From Coprobacillus cateniformis (GTDB taxonomy: Bacteria; Bacillota_I; Bacilli_A; Erysipelotrichales; Coprobacillaceae): a DNA stretch of 64,000 bases. Positions 35,947-45,218 of the stretch are shown one piece after another; the first letter of the stretch is position 1; each line of letters begins with the position of its first letter. Made by a program: the position numbers and the translations under genes. The stretch is from assembly GCF_009767585.1 (NCBI RefSeq), contig NZ_WSNW01000001.1:1952090-2016089 (forward strand), written 5' to 3'. Below the pieces are notes generated by a model that searched no databases, was not told the origin of the DNA, and was given only the letters and a program-made list of their open reading frames with translations.

Positions 35947-36429
35947 ATGAAGAAAGTCAAAACAAATGTATTAAGAATACTTGAGCAAAAACATATTGAT
36001 TATGAAACAAGAGAATATGATTATGATGATGAACATCTAAGCGGGCAGTATATAGTTTCACAAGTTGATTTACAGGCAGATGAAATTTATAAGACCTTAG
36101 TTTTAAGTTGTCATAATGGGTATCTTGTTTGTTGTATTCCGATATTAGAAGAGATTGATTTAAAAAAACTTGCGAAGGTTAGTGGGCATAAGAGTGTATC
36201 AATGATCCATCAAAAAGATTTATTCAATGTAACAGGATATATCCGTGGTGGGTGTTCGCCTATTGGAATGAAAAGGACATTTAAAACATATTTTCAAGAA
36301 GACATGAGCCATATGAACAAAGTTGCAGTTAGTGCTGGAAAACGTGGGTTGCAAGTGATAATAGCTCCAGAAGAATTAAGGAAATGTGTGAATGGGGAAT
36401 ATGCAGATGTGATGAGAAGAGGAAAATAA
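35947..36429 (+). CDS. ybaK: Cys-tRNA(Pro)/Cys-tRNA(Cys) deacylase (YbaK/EbsC family)
   Basis: This 160-residue protein has KTNVLRILEQKHIDYETREY, EIYKTLVLSCHNG with the conserved Lys, VSGHKSVSM and YIRGGCSPIGMKR. YbaK clears Cys mischarged onto tRNA-Pro, an editing activity. It stands alone with no terminator seen immediately after it. Length and motifs fit the family well. Confidence 0.92.
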   Translation: MKKVKTNVLRILEQKHIDYETREYDYDDEHLSGQYIVSQVDLQADEIYKTLVLSCHNGYLVCCIPILEEIDLKKLAKVSGHKSVSMIHQKDLFNVTGYIRGGCSPIGMKRTFKTYFQEDMSHMNKVAVSAGKRGLQVIIAPEELRKCVNGEYADVMRRGK

Positions 36430-36525
36430 AGGTTCTTAAACTGTTAATTAGGTCTTAGACACGAACGAAGTGATGGAGTTACAAATATATATTGATAGAA
36501 ATGTATAAATGGAGGTTTAAGAAAA

Positions 36526-36600
36526 ATGTTTTTATTTATCATGTTATTTTTATGGCTTTCAATTATAAGCTTTGATATAATTAAACTAAGAGGTGAATAG
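36526..36600 (+). CDS. Putative 24-residue membrane micropeptide upstream of phosphoglucomutase
   Basis: The peptide starts MFLFIMLFLWLSIISFDI, a single hydrophobic segment, and ends in a short charged tail (KLRGE). GGAGG lies ten bases before the ATG. The ribosome binding site for phosphoglucomutase (GAGGTG) lies inside its last codons and its stop is two bases before that gene's ATG, so translation is probably coupled. It could be a regulatory leader peptide or a genuine small membrane protein. Confidence 0.5.
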   Translation: MFLFIMLFLWLSIISFDIIKLRGE

Positions 36601-36602
36601 AT

Positions 36603-38297
36603 ATGGATTACAATACAAATTATGAAAGATGGTTCAATTGTGAAACATTAGATCCATCATTAAAAGCAGAGTTAATTGCAATGAATGAAAAAGAAAAAGA
36701 AGATGCTTTCTACACTGATTTAGAATTTGGAACTGCTGGGATGAGAGGAATACTTGGAGCAGGAACGAACCGTATGAATATTTACACAATAAGAAAAGCA
36801 AATGTTGGATTTGCTAAGTATATTTTAGGTTTAGAAAACGGTAAGGAGAGAGGCGTAGCTATTGGTTATGATAATAGACACATGTCATATCGATTTGCAG
36901 TTGAAAGTGCAAAAGTTTTAGCAACGTTTGGAATCAAATCATATATCTTTGAAAGTTTAAGACCAACACCAGAATTATCTTATGCAGTTAGGTTTTTAAA
37001 ATGCGCAGGAGGTATTATGATTACAGCATCACATAATCCTAAAGAGTATAATGGGTATAAGGTTTATGATGATACAGGTTGTCAATTGATTCCAGAATGG
37101 GGAGATATTGTTGTTAAGTACGTTAATGAAGTTGAAGATGAATTGGGTGTAGAAGTTTGTAGTAATGAAGAAGCTTATCCATATATGACTTGGATTGGTG
37201 AAGAAGTTGATGAAGCTTATTATAAAGAAGTTATGGGTATTGAGATTAATCCAGGTATGGATAAGAGTGGGTTTAAGATTGTTTTCTCACCACAACATGG
37301 AACAAGTAATATTCCTGTTAGAGAATGTTTAGGACGTTTAGGATACGATGTAGTGCCTGTATTGGCACAATGTGCTCCTGACCCAGATTATACAAATACA
37401 AAATCTCCTAACCCTGAAGTCGATATGGCTTATGAACTGGCTATTATCAAGGCTAAAGAAGTTGGAGCGGATGTTGTAGTTATTTGTGATCCTGATGGAG
37501 ATAGATTGGGTGTTGTTGCAAAACATGATGGCAAGTATGTTTTAATGAGTGGTAATCAATCTGCTGCTGTTTATTTGGAGTATATTTTAAGTCAAATGAA
37601 AGAAAAAGGAACGTTGCCTGATAATGCAGTGATGTATAATACAATTGTCACTTCTGATTTAGGTGAATTGGTAGCAAGAAGTTATGGTGTTGATGTGGAA
37701 AAAACATTAACTGGATTTAAATTTATTGGGGATAAGATTAGAAAATATGAAAAGACTGGTGAAAAACAATTTGTCTTTGGATATGAAGAGTCTTATGGTT
37801 GTGTGATCAAAGATTTTGTAAGAGATAAAGATGCTGTTCAGGCGGTTTTAACTGCTGCTGAAGCTGGTAATTATTATAAGAAACAAGGTAAAGATTTAGT
37901 TGATGTCTTAAATGAACTCTATGAAAAACATGGAACATTCAAAGAAACGCAAATTGCTTTATCTAAAGCAGGAGCTGCAGGAGCTGCTCGTATTAAAGAG
38001 ATTATGGATAATCTAAGAAAAGAAGCTCCAACTACAATTGCCAATGTCAAAGTGGTTGCTAGTGAAGATTATCAAGCAAGTATTCGCTATGAAGATGGAA
38101 ATGAAGTGACAATTGATTTACCAAAATCTAATGTGTTAAAATATTATCTGGAAGATGGTTCTTGGATTGCTGCTAGACCAAGTGGAACAGAACCAAAATG
38201 TAAATTCTATTTCTCTATTAAAGGTCATAATGCAGAAGATGCTGCAAGTAAAACTGAGGTTTTCCATAAGGCCGTGTTAGAAATGATTGGTGAGTAA
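36603..38297 (+). CDS. pgcA: Phosphoglucomutase / phospho-sugar mutase
   Basis: This 564-residue enzyme belongs to the alpha-D-phosphohexomutase family: active Ser in ITASHNPKEYNG, metal-binding DPDGDRLG, sugar-binding FGYEESYG, and C-terminal phosphate-binding RPSGTEPK. It interconverts glucose-1-phosphate and glucose-6-phosphate, linking the beta-glucoside pathways to polysaccharide and lipid precursor synthesis. Length is close to B. subtilis PgcA. Followed by a terminator. Confidence 0.95.
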   Translation: MDYNTNYERWFNCETLDPSLKAELIAMNEKEKEDAFYTDLEFGTAGMRGILGAGTNRMNIYTIRKANVGFAKYILGLENGKERGVAIGYDNRHMSYRFAVESAKVLATFGIKSYIFESLRPTPELSYAVRFLKCAGGIMITASHNPKEYNGYKVYDDTGCQLIPEWGDIVVKYVNEVEDELGVEVCSNEEAYPYMTWIGEEVDEAYYKEVMGIEINPGMDKSGFKIVFSPQHGTSNIPVRECLGRLGYDVVPVLAQCAPDPDYTNTKSPNPEVDMAYELAIIKAKEVGADVVVICDPDGDRLGVVAKHDGKYVLMSGNQSAAVYLEYILSQMKEKGTLPDNAVMYNTIVTSDLGELVARSYGVDVEKTLTGFKFIGDKIRKYEKTGEKQFVFGYEESYGCVIKDFVRDKDAVQAVLTAAEAGNYYKKQGKDLVDVLNELYEKHGTFKETQIALSKAGAAGAARIKEIMDNLRKEAPTTIANVKVVASEDYQASIRYEDGNEVTIDLPKSNVLKYYLEDGSWIAARPSGTEPKCKFYFSIKGHNAEDAASKTEVFHKAVLEMIGE

Positions 38298-38321
38298 AGG
38301 GTTGGATTCCAACCTTTTTCT
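38297..38321 (+). terminator. Phosphoglucomutase terminator
   Basis: GGTTGG (38300-38305), loop ATT, CCAACC (38309-38314) and TTTTT. Confidence 0.8.
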
Positions 38322-38372
38322 TTTACACAAATTTTACACAGGTCAACTATACAATAAAGATAGGAGGTAGGG

Positions 38373-39053
38373 ATGATGTATACTATTTTATTAATAGAAG
38401 ATGATATTGATATTCGTTCTATAATCAAAACATATTTTAAAAAGAGGGATATAGTGATCATTGAAGCAATAGATGGATTTGATGGATTATCAAAGCTAAA
38501 TAATTCTACTGATCTTATTTTATTAGATATTATGATGCCTGGTATTGATGGCTATGAAGTATGTTATCAAATTAGACAAAGTTCTCAATGTCCTATTGTT
38601 TTTATGAGTGCATTAAGTGAAGAAGAAAATCAATTAAAAGCTTTTCAATATGGGGGAGATGATTACATATCTAAACCATTTTTACCTTCAGTTCTTTATG
38701 CAAAGTGTTTAGCAATATGTAAAAGACAGCAAAATACACAAAGTGAAACAAAGAATTTTGGAAAATTAAATATCGATTATTTGAATCATCAAGTTTGGCT
38801 AGAGAATGAGGAATTATCTTTAACACATAAAGAATATCTTTTATTAGAATATTTAACTAAGAATGCTTATCAACTCTTATCTCGTGAACAGATTTTAGAC
38901 GCTTTATGGGGTTATGATTATTATGGAGATGCGAGAGCAGTTGATACTTACATTAAAAAAGTGAGGAAAAAACTAGGTAAATATCAAGGATATATCCAAA
39001 CAGTTTTTAAAGTTGGATATGTATTTAAAGGAGGTGAGGATTGTGAAACATAA
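38373..39053 (+). CDS. OmpR-family response regulator
   Basis: The 226-residue protein has a receiver domain (LLIEDDIDIRSII; Asp in LILLDIMMPGIDG; DDYISKPF) and a winged helix (LTHKEYLLLEYLTKNAYQL, AVDTYIKKVRKKLG). AGGAGG lies before two adjacent ATG codons. It overlaps the kinase gene by 11 bases and together they form a two-component system followed by a small membrane protein. Confidence 0.93.
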   Translation: MMYTILLIEDDIDIRSIIKTYFKKRDIVIIEAIDGFDGLSKLNNSTDLILLDIMMPGIDGYEVCYQIRQSSQCPIVFMSALSEEENQLKAFQYGGDDYISKPFLPSVLYAKCLAICKRQQNTQSETKNFGKLNIDYLNHQVWLENEELSLTHKEYLLLEYLTKNAYQLLSREQILDALWGYDYYGDARAVDTYIKKVRKKLGKYQGYIQTVFKVGYVFKGGEDCET

Positions 39054-40815
39054 AATAAGTGTAAAAATTTTTATTATTATGATGATTGGATTTATATTGA
39101 TATTAGCAATTTCAATGAAATTAAATATTGATGCACAAACACAGTTATATTTAAATAATGTATCTACATCACAGGATATTAATAAAAAAATGGACGACAT
39201 TAAGCGTGTTTATGATATTTCGCAAAACACCCCCGTGTTAAGTTATCAAGACATATTAGATAAAGTGAATTCTCAAAAATTTAAGGAAAGACTAAAAACT
39301 TATGAATTTTATCAATCAAGTATTTTTATTGTAAGTCATACATTTAAAGATTCGCAATATAATCCTCATAAAATCATAGATTATTCATTGGGATCACCTT
39401 ATAAGGATAATTATATTCAGATTATAGATAATGTAAATGGAGGATGGATATATGTTTCAATTGAACAATTATCTACATCTCAAAAGTTTAGTTTATTGGA
39501 TTATTTGATCCTACACTTAAATAGCGATGAAGATATAACTGTAGATTATAGAATAGAAAATAATCAAATTGTTTATTTGAAGTGGGATAAAAGTTCATTT
39601 GGAATTGCTTCTCAAAGTGACCAGAAGACTTATATAAATGAATTTTGTATCAAAGGGCAAAGAGTTTTACAAGATCCTGTCACACAGAAGATGTTTATTA
39701 TAGATGTTAATGAAATGAAATCGCAAGTAGAACAAATGATGAATTTTTCCTATGGAACAGGAATTTATAGTACAGAAATTAAAAAAATTAAGAATAATTA
39801 TTACTTTTTAAGTGCTTCAGCATTAGGGTGGGATAAAAATAATACATCTGATGCAAGTGTGCATAGTGTTATTGTTAATGTATCTCATAATTTAGATAAT
39901 TATGTTCTTCAACAGTATCTTCATCAAAATATATGGTTGTATATTATGGCGTTTGTTATTGCTGTATTTATTTCACTTATATTGTCTTATATGATTTCTA
40001 AACCTATTAGAAAAGTAGAACAAGCTGCTTTAAAAATTGCGAATCAAGAATTTGATGATGCTATTGTTATAAAATCTAAGGATGAAATTGGTAGTCTTGC
40101 ACATAGTATAGATCTCATGAGGAAGCAATTAAAAGAAAATATAGTTCAATTACATTTAGAAATTGATAAAGTTAAAGAATTAGAGTCATTAAGGAAAGAC
40201 TTTATTAATCAGTTTACACATGAAATGAAAACGCCATTAGGAATTATTAATGGTTATAGTGAGTTGATTGATGAAACTGATAACAATGAAGAAAGAGAAA
40301 AGTATTTAGATATTATTAATAGAGAAACAGCAAGAATTAATGCTCTTATTCAATCCATGTTAAGTTTATCTCGCTTAGAAGCAGGAAAAGTAGAATTAAA
40401 AAAACAAAAGTTTGATTTAGAGGACATTGTCACAGAAATTATAGATGAGTATGAGATTTTATTTATGAAAAAGAATATACATGTCGTTGTCCATAAAAAA
40501 GATTCAATCATATATGCTGATTGCCAACTCATTGAAACAGTACTTCATAATTTTATATCAAATGCTATTAAACATACTTATCAAAATGGGAATATTATTA
40601 TTAATATAGATAATGGAGTATCTGTTTATAATGATGGAGACTTGATATTAGAAGATAGACTTGGTCAAATTTGGTATACATTTGTAACTCATGATAAAGA
40701 AGGGAGTGGTTTAGGACTTGCTATTTGTCGTTCTATTCTAGAACTCCATGATTTTGAGTATGGTGTTCAAAATAAAGAACAAGGAGTTGAATTTTATTTT
40801 AAAAATAGGAGGTGA
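39043..40815 (+). CDS. Sensor histidine kinase
   Basis: The protein is 590 residues with two membrane helices (IFIIMMIGFILILAISM; LYIMAFVIAVFISLILSYM) around a 270-residue outside domain, a HAMP domain, then the kinase core: His in NQFTHEMKTPLGIIN, FISNAIKHT, and GSGLGLAICRSI. It signals to the upstream response regulator. The GTG at 39043 is proposed as start because GGAGGTGAGG precedes it; an ATG at 39013 lies inside the regulator gene without a ribosome binding site. Its C-terminal part resembles the kinase remnant at 52384-52690. Confidence 0.9.
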   Translation: MKHKISVKIFIIMMIGFILILAISMKLNIDAQTQLYLNNVSTSQDINKKMDDIKRVYDISQNTPVLSYQDILDKVNSQKFKERLKTYEFYQSSIFIVSHTFKDSQYNPHKIIDYSLGSPYKDNYIQIIDNVNGGWIYVSIEQLSTSQKFSLLDYLILHLNSDEDITVDYRIENNQIVYLKWDKSSFGIASQSDQKTYINEFCIKGQRVLQDPVTQKMFIIDVNEMKSQVEQMMNFSYGTGIYSTEIKKIKNNYYFLSASALGWDKNNTSDASVHSVIVNVSHNLDNYVLQQYLHQNIWLYIMAFVIAVFISLILSYMISKPIRKVEQAALKIANQEFDDAIVIKSKDEIGSLAHSIDLMRKQLKENIVQLHLEIDKVKELESLRKDFINQFTHEMKTPLGIINGYSELIDETDNNEEREKYLDIINRETARINALIQSMLSLSRLEAGKVELKKQKFDLEDIVTEIIDEYEILFMKKNIHVVVHKKDSIIYADCQLIETVLHNFISNAIKHTYQNGNIIINIDNGVSVYNDGDLILEDRLGQIWYTFVTHDKEGSGLGLAICRSILELHDFEYGVQNKEQGVEFYFKNRR

Positions 40816-40819
40816 TGAT

Positions 40820-41152
40820 ATGAAAATTCTAAAACCATTCATTTTTGCCTTAGGATTCGTACCAGCAATCTTTTATTTTTCTATCACACTTATGCTTTTA
40901 TTTAATTCAATACCTTTTTTAACTTTAATTCCTGCTATTATCATTTCAATCTGTTTAATTCTTGCACCTATTTATTTAGTAAAGGATAATCAAGCAAAAT
41001 GGATTGGATTTATAACTGTTGGTATCATTGTTATAAGTTTATTTATAGAAGCTGCTTCTCCTTATGCTTTTTCATCAAGTTTTTCAGTAGGGATGGGTAT
41101 TGCAGCCTTGCTGTTTTTTACACTTTATTATTTTATTCAAAAGAAATGTTAA
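40820..41152 (+). CDS. Small membrane protein of the two-component operon
   Basis: This 110-residue protein has about four membrane helices (IFALGFVPAIFYFSITLML, FLTLIPAIIISICLILAPIY, WIGFITVGIIVISLF, VGMGIAALLFFTLYYF). No family is recognised. AGGAGG lies just before the ATG at 40820, within the kinase gene's end, so it is translationally linked to the kinase. It could modulate the kinase or be an output protein. Confidence 0.75.
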   Translation: MKILKPFIFALGFVPAIFYFSITLMLLFNSIPFLTLIPAIIISICLILAPIYLVKDNQAKWIGFITVGIIVISLFIEAASPYAFSSSFSVGMGIAALLFFTLYYFIQKKC

Positions 41153-41182
41153 AAGGTCATCGCGAGATGACCTTTATTTTTT
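41151..41182. terminator. Bidirectional terminator
   Basis: AAAGGTCATC (41152-41161), loop GCGA, GATGACCTTT (41166-41175), then ATTTTTT; shared with the convergent ABC operon. Confidence 0.85.
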
Positions 41183-41963
41183 ATTCAATTTCAATATGAT
41201 GATCAATTATATAAATTGTTCCAATTGTAAAGAGAACCCCAAATAAAATATAATATAAATTACTAGTTATTAATGTCACAATATCTGTTCCAGCTGACAT
41301 AAAAGTTGAAGTTGAATCTCCAAATAACACTCCTGATAGCCAGCCTATAAAGAAGTTAATTGCAAAATAAATAATGACTCCAAATATCAATTGATGTTTT
41401 CTAAACCATTTTGTACGCACAATTGTTAAAGAGAAGAAGATTCCTCCAACAAGAATTAATAATTCTGCAAAAACCATAATAACATTATTTAAGAATTCAA
41501 TTGGATAATGTGTTAAATATTCTACAAAACTTTCAAAAAACATTCTAAAGAATTCAAAGAAACTACTAAGATTAAATGCATTTTCTCTAACCGATACAAC
41601 AACAGCCATCATAGAAAAACCAAGAACCATAACAAACATTGCAATAATAAGCCAAATCATTGTTGTTAACACTTTAGATAAAATAAGTTCTGTCGTAGAT
41701 ACAGGCAATGTTAATGTCAAGTAGCCAGGTCTTTTAAACATAGAACGATCATAATTAACAAATATACTAATAAATAGTGCAAACAAAATACCAATAATTA
41801 AAAACGAGAACCCTAACCCAAAGACAACTGATACAATTGGAAGACTTGTGAGAAATCCATCCATAAAAAATGGTAATAAAATGCATCCTGCTAAAAATAC
41901 AACAAAAGCAATAAAGAAGGTACGCATTGAATGAATAAATTCATATTTCATTAATTTTAACAT
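41181..41963 (-). CDS. ABC transporter permease
   Basis: This 260-residue protein has six membrane helices, starts MLKLMKYEFIHSMRTFF in the manner of ABC-2 permeases, and has the cytosolic stretch FKRPGYLTLTLPVSTTELIL. It partners with the ATPase whose gene overlaps it by 7 bases. Cargo unknown; this YtrA-type gene order is often linked to cell-wall antibiotic stress. Confidence 0.87.
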   Translation of the reverse strand: MLKLMKYEFIHSMRTFFIAFVVFLAGCILLPFFMDGFLTSLPIVSVVFGLGFSFLIIGILFALFISIFVNYDRSMFKRPGYLTLTLPVSTTELILSKVLTTMIWLIIAMFVMVLGFSMMAVVVSVRENAFNLSSFFEFFRMFFESFVEYLTHYPIEFLNNVIMVFAELLILVGGIFFSLTIVRTKWFRKHQLIFGVIIYFAINFFIGWLSGVLFGDSTSTFMSAGTDIVTLITSNLYYILFGVLFTIGTIYIIDHHIEIE

Positions 41964-42655
41964 TTAAATTCCTCCCTAAAGATTTCATCAATCGAAGCTT
42001 GTCTTTTTTCTCTTAAACTTTCACTATCTTCATGCAATACAACCAACCCTTTTTTAATAAAGATAACTTCATCAAAAATCTTTTCAATATCAGAGATTAA
42101 ATGTGTTGATAATAACACAATTGCATCTTCTGCATAATTGCTTAAAATAACATCCAAAATCAGATCTCTTGCAGCTGGATCTACTCCACCTATTGGTTCA
42201 TCTAAAATATAGATTTTTGCTTTACGAGACATCACAAGTGTTAATTGAAACTTTTCTTTCATTCCTTTAGAAAGTTCTTTAATTTTAACACCTTTTTCTA
42301 AATCCATTCTTTCCATTAATGATAGAGCTTTATTAAGATCAAAATCTTTATACATATCATTAAAAAGATTTAAAGCATCTGTTGTTGTCATCCAATTTTC
42401 AAAATATGGTTCATCAGGCAAATAAGAAATTAATTCTTTTGAGTGAACTCCAATTGGTTGACCATCAATCGTAATATGACCTGTGTAATCTTTTAATAAA
42501 CCATTTAAAATCTTAATTAATGTTGTTTTTCCACTTCCATTTGGTCCAAGTAAACCAATGATTTTCCCTCCTGATAAATTTAAATCAACATTTTTCAAAA
42601 CTTCTTTTTTACCATATGACTTACTTAAATTATGAATCTCAATTAATTCTGCCAT
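41957..42655 (-). CDS. ABC transporter ATP-binding protein
   Basis: The 232-residue ATPase carries Walker A GPNGSGKTT, signature LSKGMKEK, Walker B IYILDEPIGGVDP and switch STHLISD. It is coupled to the permease downstream and lies two bases after the GntR regulator gene, so the three form one operon. Confidence 0.93.
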   Translation of the reverse strand: MAELIEIHNLSKSYGKKEVLKNVDLNLSGGKIIGLLGPNGSGKTTLIKILNGLLKDYTGHITIDGQPIGVHSKELISYLPDEPYFENWMTTTDALNLFNDMYKDFDLNKALSLMERMDLEKGVKIKELSKGMKEKFQLTLVMSRKAKIYILDEPIGGVDPAARDLILDVILSNYAEDAIVLLSTHLISDIEKIFDEVIFIKKGLVVLHEDSESLREKRQASIDEIFREEFKC

Positions 42656-42657
42656 AC

Positions 42658-43011
42658 TTATTCCTCCTCATCAAGATATCTTATGATATCTGCTTTACTA
42701 ATCCCTAACATTTTCATACGTTCAACAAATTGATGAACATCTTCTTTAACTAACTGATTCTTACAATCATCAATCAACTTCTGATTATCTGCCACATATC
42801 TTCCTACAGCTCTTTCAGTACGAATAAAGCCTTCTCTTTCTAGTTCTGCAAAAGCTCTTTGTACTGTATTAGGATTGACTCCTAACTCTAAAGCTAGTTC
42901 TCTTACAGAGGCTATTTTATCACCAGGTTGCAAAGTCCCGTTCATAATCTTAAACTTTAATTTATTGACAACCTGTAAGTAGATAGGAACATTGGCTTGA
43001 AAATCACCCAT
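42658..43011 (-). CDS. GntR/YtrA-type repressor
   Basis: This 117-residue protein has a short winged-helix domain (IYLQVVNKLKFKIMNGTL, IASVRELALELGVNPNTVQR, AFAELEREGFI) and a small C-terminal dimerisation tail, matching the YtrA branch. It would repress its own ABC operon until an antibiotic or other ligand acts. The ATG at 43011 is preferred because AAGGAG is eight bases upstream; other starts lie up to three codons upstream. Confidence 0.9.
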   Translation of the reverse strand: MGDFQANVPIYLQVVNKLKFKIMNGTLQPGDKIASVRELALELGVNPNTVQRAFAELEREGFIRTERAVGRYVADNQKLIDDCKNQLVKEDVHQFVERMKMLGISKADIIRYLDEEE

Positions 43012-43025
43012 ATCCATCACTCCTT

Positions 43026-43049
43026 ACTGTATTAATACACTAATACAGT
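43026..43049 (-). promoter_or_regulatory. Operator of the YtrA-type operon
   Basis: ACTGTATTA (43026-43034) and TAATACAGT (43041-43049) form a perfect 9-bp dyad with a 6-base centre directly in front of the repressor gene, a typical autoregulation site. Confidence 0.7.
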
Positions 43050-43169
43050 AACACAGAGGTTTATATTTGTCAACAAAATATATAAATATTATCTACATTA
43101 TTACTACAAACATTATTTTTGTTTATACTAATAATATATGCTATAATAAATGCAATTGGAGGAGATATT

Positions 43170-45077
43170 ATGAAAGACGGATTTGTGAGAGTGGGTTGTG
43201 CAAGTTTTGATATGAAACTAGGAAATGTTAAAGCAAACGCTGATCAAATTATTAAATATGCACACAAGGCAAGCGAAGAACATATAAAGATTCTGCTTTT
43301 TCCTGAACTTTGTTTAACAGGGTATACAATTGAAGATTTATTTTATCAAAAACGTGTTCTTAATGAAGTCACTCAACAACTCGAACATATATTGGATGCA
43401 ACATATGAATTAGATTTATTTATGGTTATTGGTGCACCTTTCATACATATGAATAAATTATATAATTGTGCAATTGCACTATGTGGAGGAGAAATTTTAG
43501 GTGTTATTCCTAAAACTTATATTCCTACATATCATGAATTTTATGAGGGACGTCATTTTGCAAGTGCACCTCAAGAATGTACTGAAATTATGATTAATGG
43601 AGACTATATATCTTTTGGTACTGATATTATTTTTGAATCTTTTCATCATGAACATTTAAAAATTGCAGTAGAGATTTGTGAAGACTTGTGGGCTCCTTTA
43701 CCACCTAGTACAAAACATTGCTTAAATGGAGCTACCTTAATCTTAAATCCTTCAGCAAGCAATGATCTAACATCTAAGTCAGACTATCGTCGTCTCTTGG
43801 TTTCTTCTCATAGCGCAAGGTTAATTTGTGGCTATGCTTATTGTAATGCGGGATTAGGCGAATCAACAACTGATGTAGTTTTCAGTAATCATCATATTAT
43901 TGCTGAGAATGGTACTTTATTAGAAGAATCCGTGCAATATGAAACTGGGCTCATTTATTCAGACATCGATCTTGATAAATTAGTAAGTGAACGTATTGAA
44001 ATGTCTACTTATGAGACACGAAATGATCATTATCATTTCATTCCCTTTGAAATAGATACAGAGGATTTAGAATTAGAACGTTATTACAATCCTTATCCAT
44101 TTGTGCCTAGTGATACTGAGCAACGTGCAATGCGCTGTAAAGAAGTCTTTGATATTCAAATGCATGGATTAATTCAAAGATTAAAAGCTGCTCATATTCA
44201 AAAAGTTGTGATTGGTATATCAGGAGGACTAGATTCAACACTTGCTCTCCTTGTTGCAAGTATGGCTTACAAGAAATTAGGTTATCCATCACAGGATATC
44301 ATCGCTGTTACAATGCCTTGTTTTGGTACAACCTCAAGAACTAAAAACAATGCCTTAAAAATGATGGAAGAATTAAAAGTTACTTCATTAACTGTTGATA
44401 TTACTGCAGCTGTTAAACAACATTTTAAAGATATTCATCATGATGAAAATGTCCATGATGTGACTTATGAAAATTCACAAGCAAGAGAAAGAACTCAAGT
44501 TCTTATGGATATTGCTAATCAAGAAGGTGGTATTGTTATTGGGACTGGAGATTTATCTGAAGTTGCTTTAGGTTGGTCAACATATAATGGTGATCATATG
44601 AGTATGTATGCAGTCAATGTCTCAGTTCCAAAAACATTAGTTAGGTATTTGGTTGACTATGTTTCAACACTCTATAAAGGTCAGCCACTAGAATCTGTTT
44701 TACAAGATATTTTAGATACACCTGTTTCACCCGAATTATTATTTGCCAAAGATAACGAAATCGTACAAAAGACAGAAGATATTGTAGGTCCATATGAACT
44801 TCATGATTTCTTCTTATATCATCATGTCAGATTTCATTATGAGCCTCGTAAACTTTATCGTATTGCCTGTTTGGCATATCAAGAAAAATATGATCAGGAA
44901 ACAATCAAAAAATGGCTAACATTATTCTATCGTCGTTTCTTTACACAGCAATTTAAACGCTCTTGTATTCCTGATGGACCGAAAGTTGGTAGTGTTGCTT
45001 TAAGTCCAAGAGGAGATCTAAGAATGCCAAGCGATGTCAATGTCAACGCCTGGTTAGAAGAATGTGAAAAATTATAA
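43170..45077 (+). CDS. nadE: Glutamine-dependent NAD+ synthase
   Basis: The 635-residue protein has an N-terminal nitrilase-type glutaminase with the Glu (LLFPELCLTGY), Lys (IPKTYIPTYHEF) and Cys (AVEICEDLW), then a C-terminal synthetase with the pyrophosphate loop GISGGLDSTLALLVAS and GTGDLSEVALGWSTYNGD. It makes NAD+ from deamido-NAD using glutamine nitrogen. The ATG at 43170 follows TTGGAGGAG. Confidence 0.96.
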   Translation: MKDGFVRVGCASFDMKLGNVKANADQIIKYAHKASEEHIKILLFPELCLTGYTIEDLFYQKRVLNEVTQQLEHILDATYELDLFMVIGAPFIHMNKLYNCAIALCGGEILGVIPKTYIPTYHEFYEGRHFASAPQECTEIMINGDYISFGTDIIFESFHHEHLKIAVEICEDLWAPLPPSTKHCLNGATLILNPSASNDLTSKSDYRRLLVSSHSARLICGYAYCNAGLGESTTDVVFSNHHIIAENGTLLEESVQYETGLIYSDIDLDKLVSERIEMSTYETRNDHYHFIPFEIDTEDLELERYYNPYPFVPSDTEQRAMRCKEVFDIQMHGLIQRLKAAHIQKVVIGISGGLDSTLALLVASMAYKKLGYPSQDIIAVTMPCFGTTSRTKNNALKMMEELKVTSLTVDITAAVKQHFKDIHHDENVHDVTYENSQARERTQVLMDIANQEGGIVIGTGDLSEVALGWSTYNGDHMSMYAVNVSVPKTLVRYLVDYVSTLYKGQPLESVLQDILDTPVSPELLFAKDNEIVQKTEDIVGPYELHDFFLYHHVRFHYEPRKLYRIACLAYQEKYDQETIKKWLTLFYRRFFTQQFKRSCIPDGPKVGSVALSPRGDLRMPSDVNVNAWLEECEKL

Positions 45078-45082
45078 ACCTG

Positions 45083-45114
45083 AAAAGCCAAGGAAAAAAA
45101 CTTGGTTTTTCTTT
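45083..45114 (+). terminator. nadE terminator
   Basis: AAAAGCCAAG (45083-45092) and CTTGGTTTTT (45101-45110) with one mismatch, then a T-rich tail. Confidence 0.7.
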
Positions 45115-45218
45115 ATCTAGAATTGAACAACCTCAGGTCATTTTCTTATTCACTTTATTTATAAACTTCCTTTTTCTTTCTGCCCATTTTCATGTATAAT
45201 AAACAGGAGGTGAGTCAT

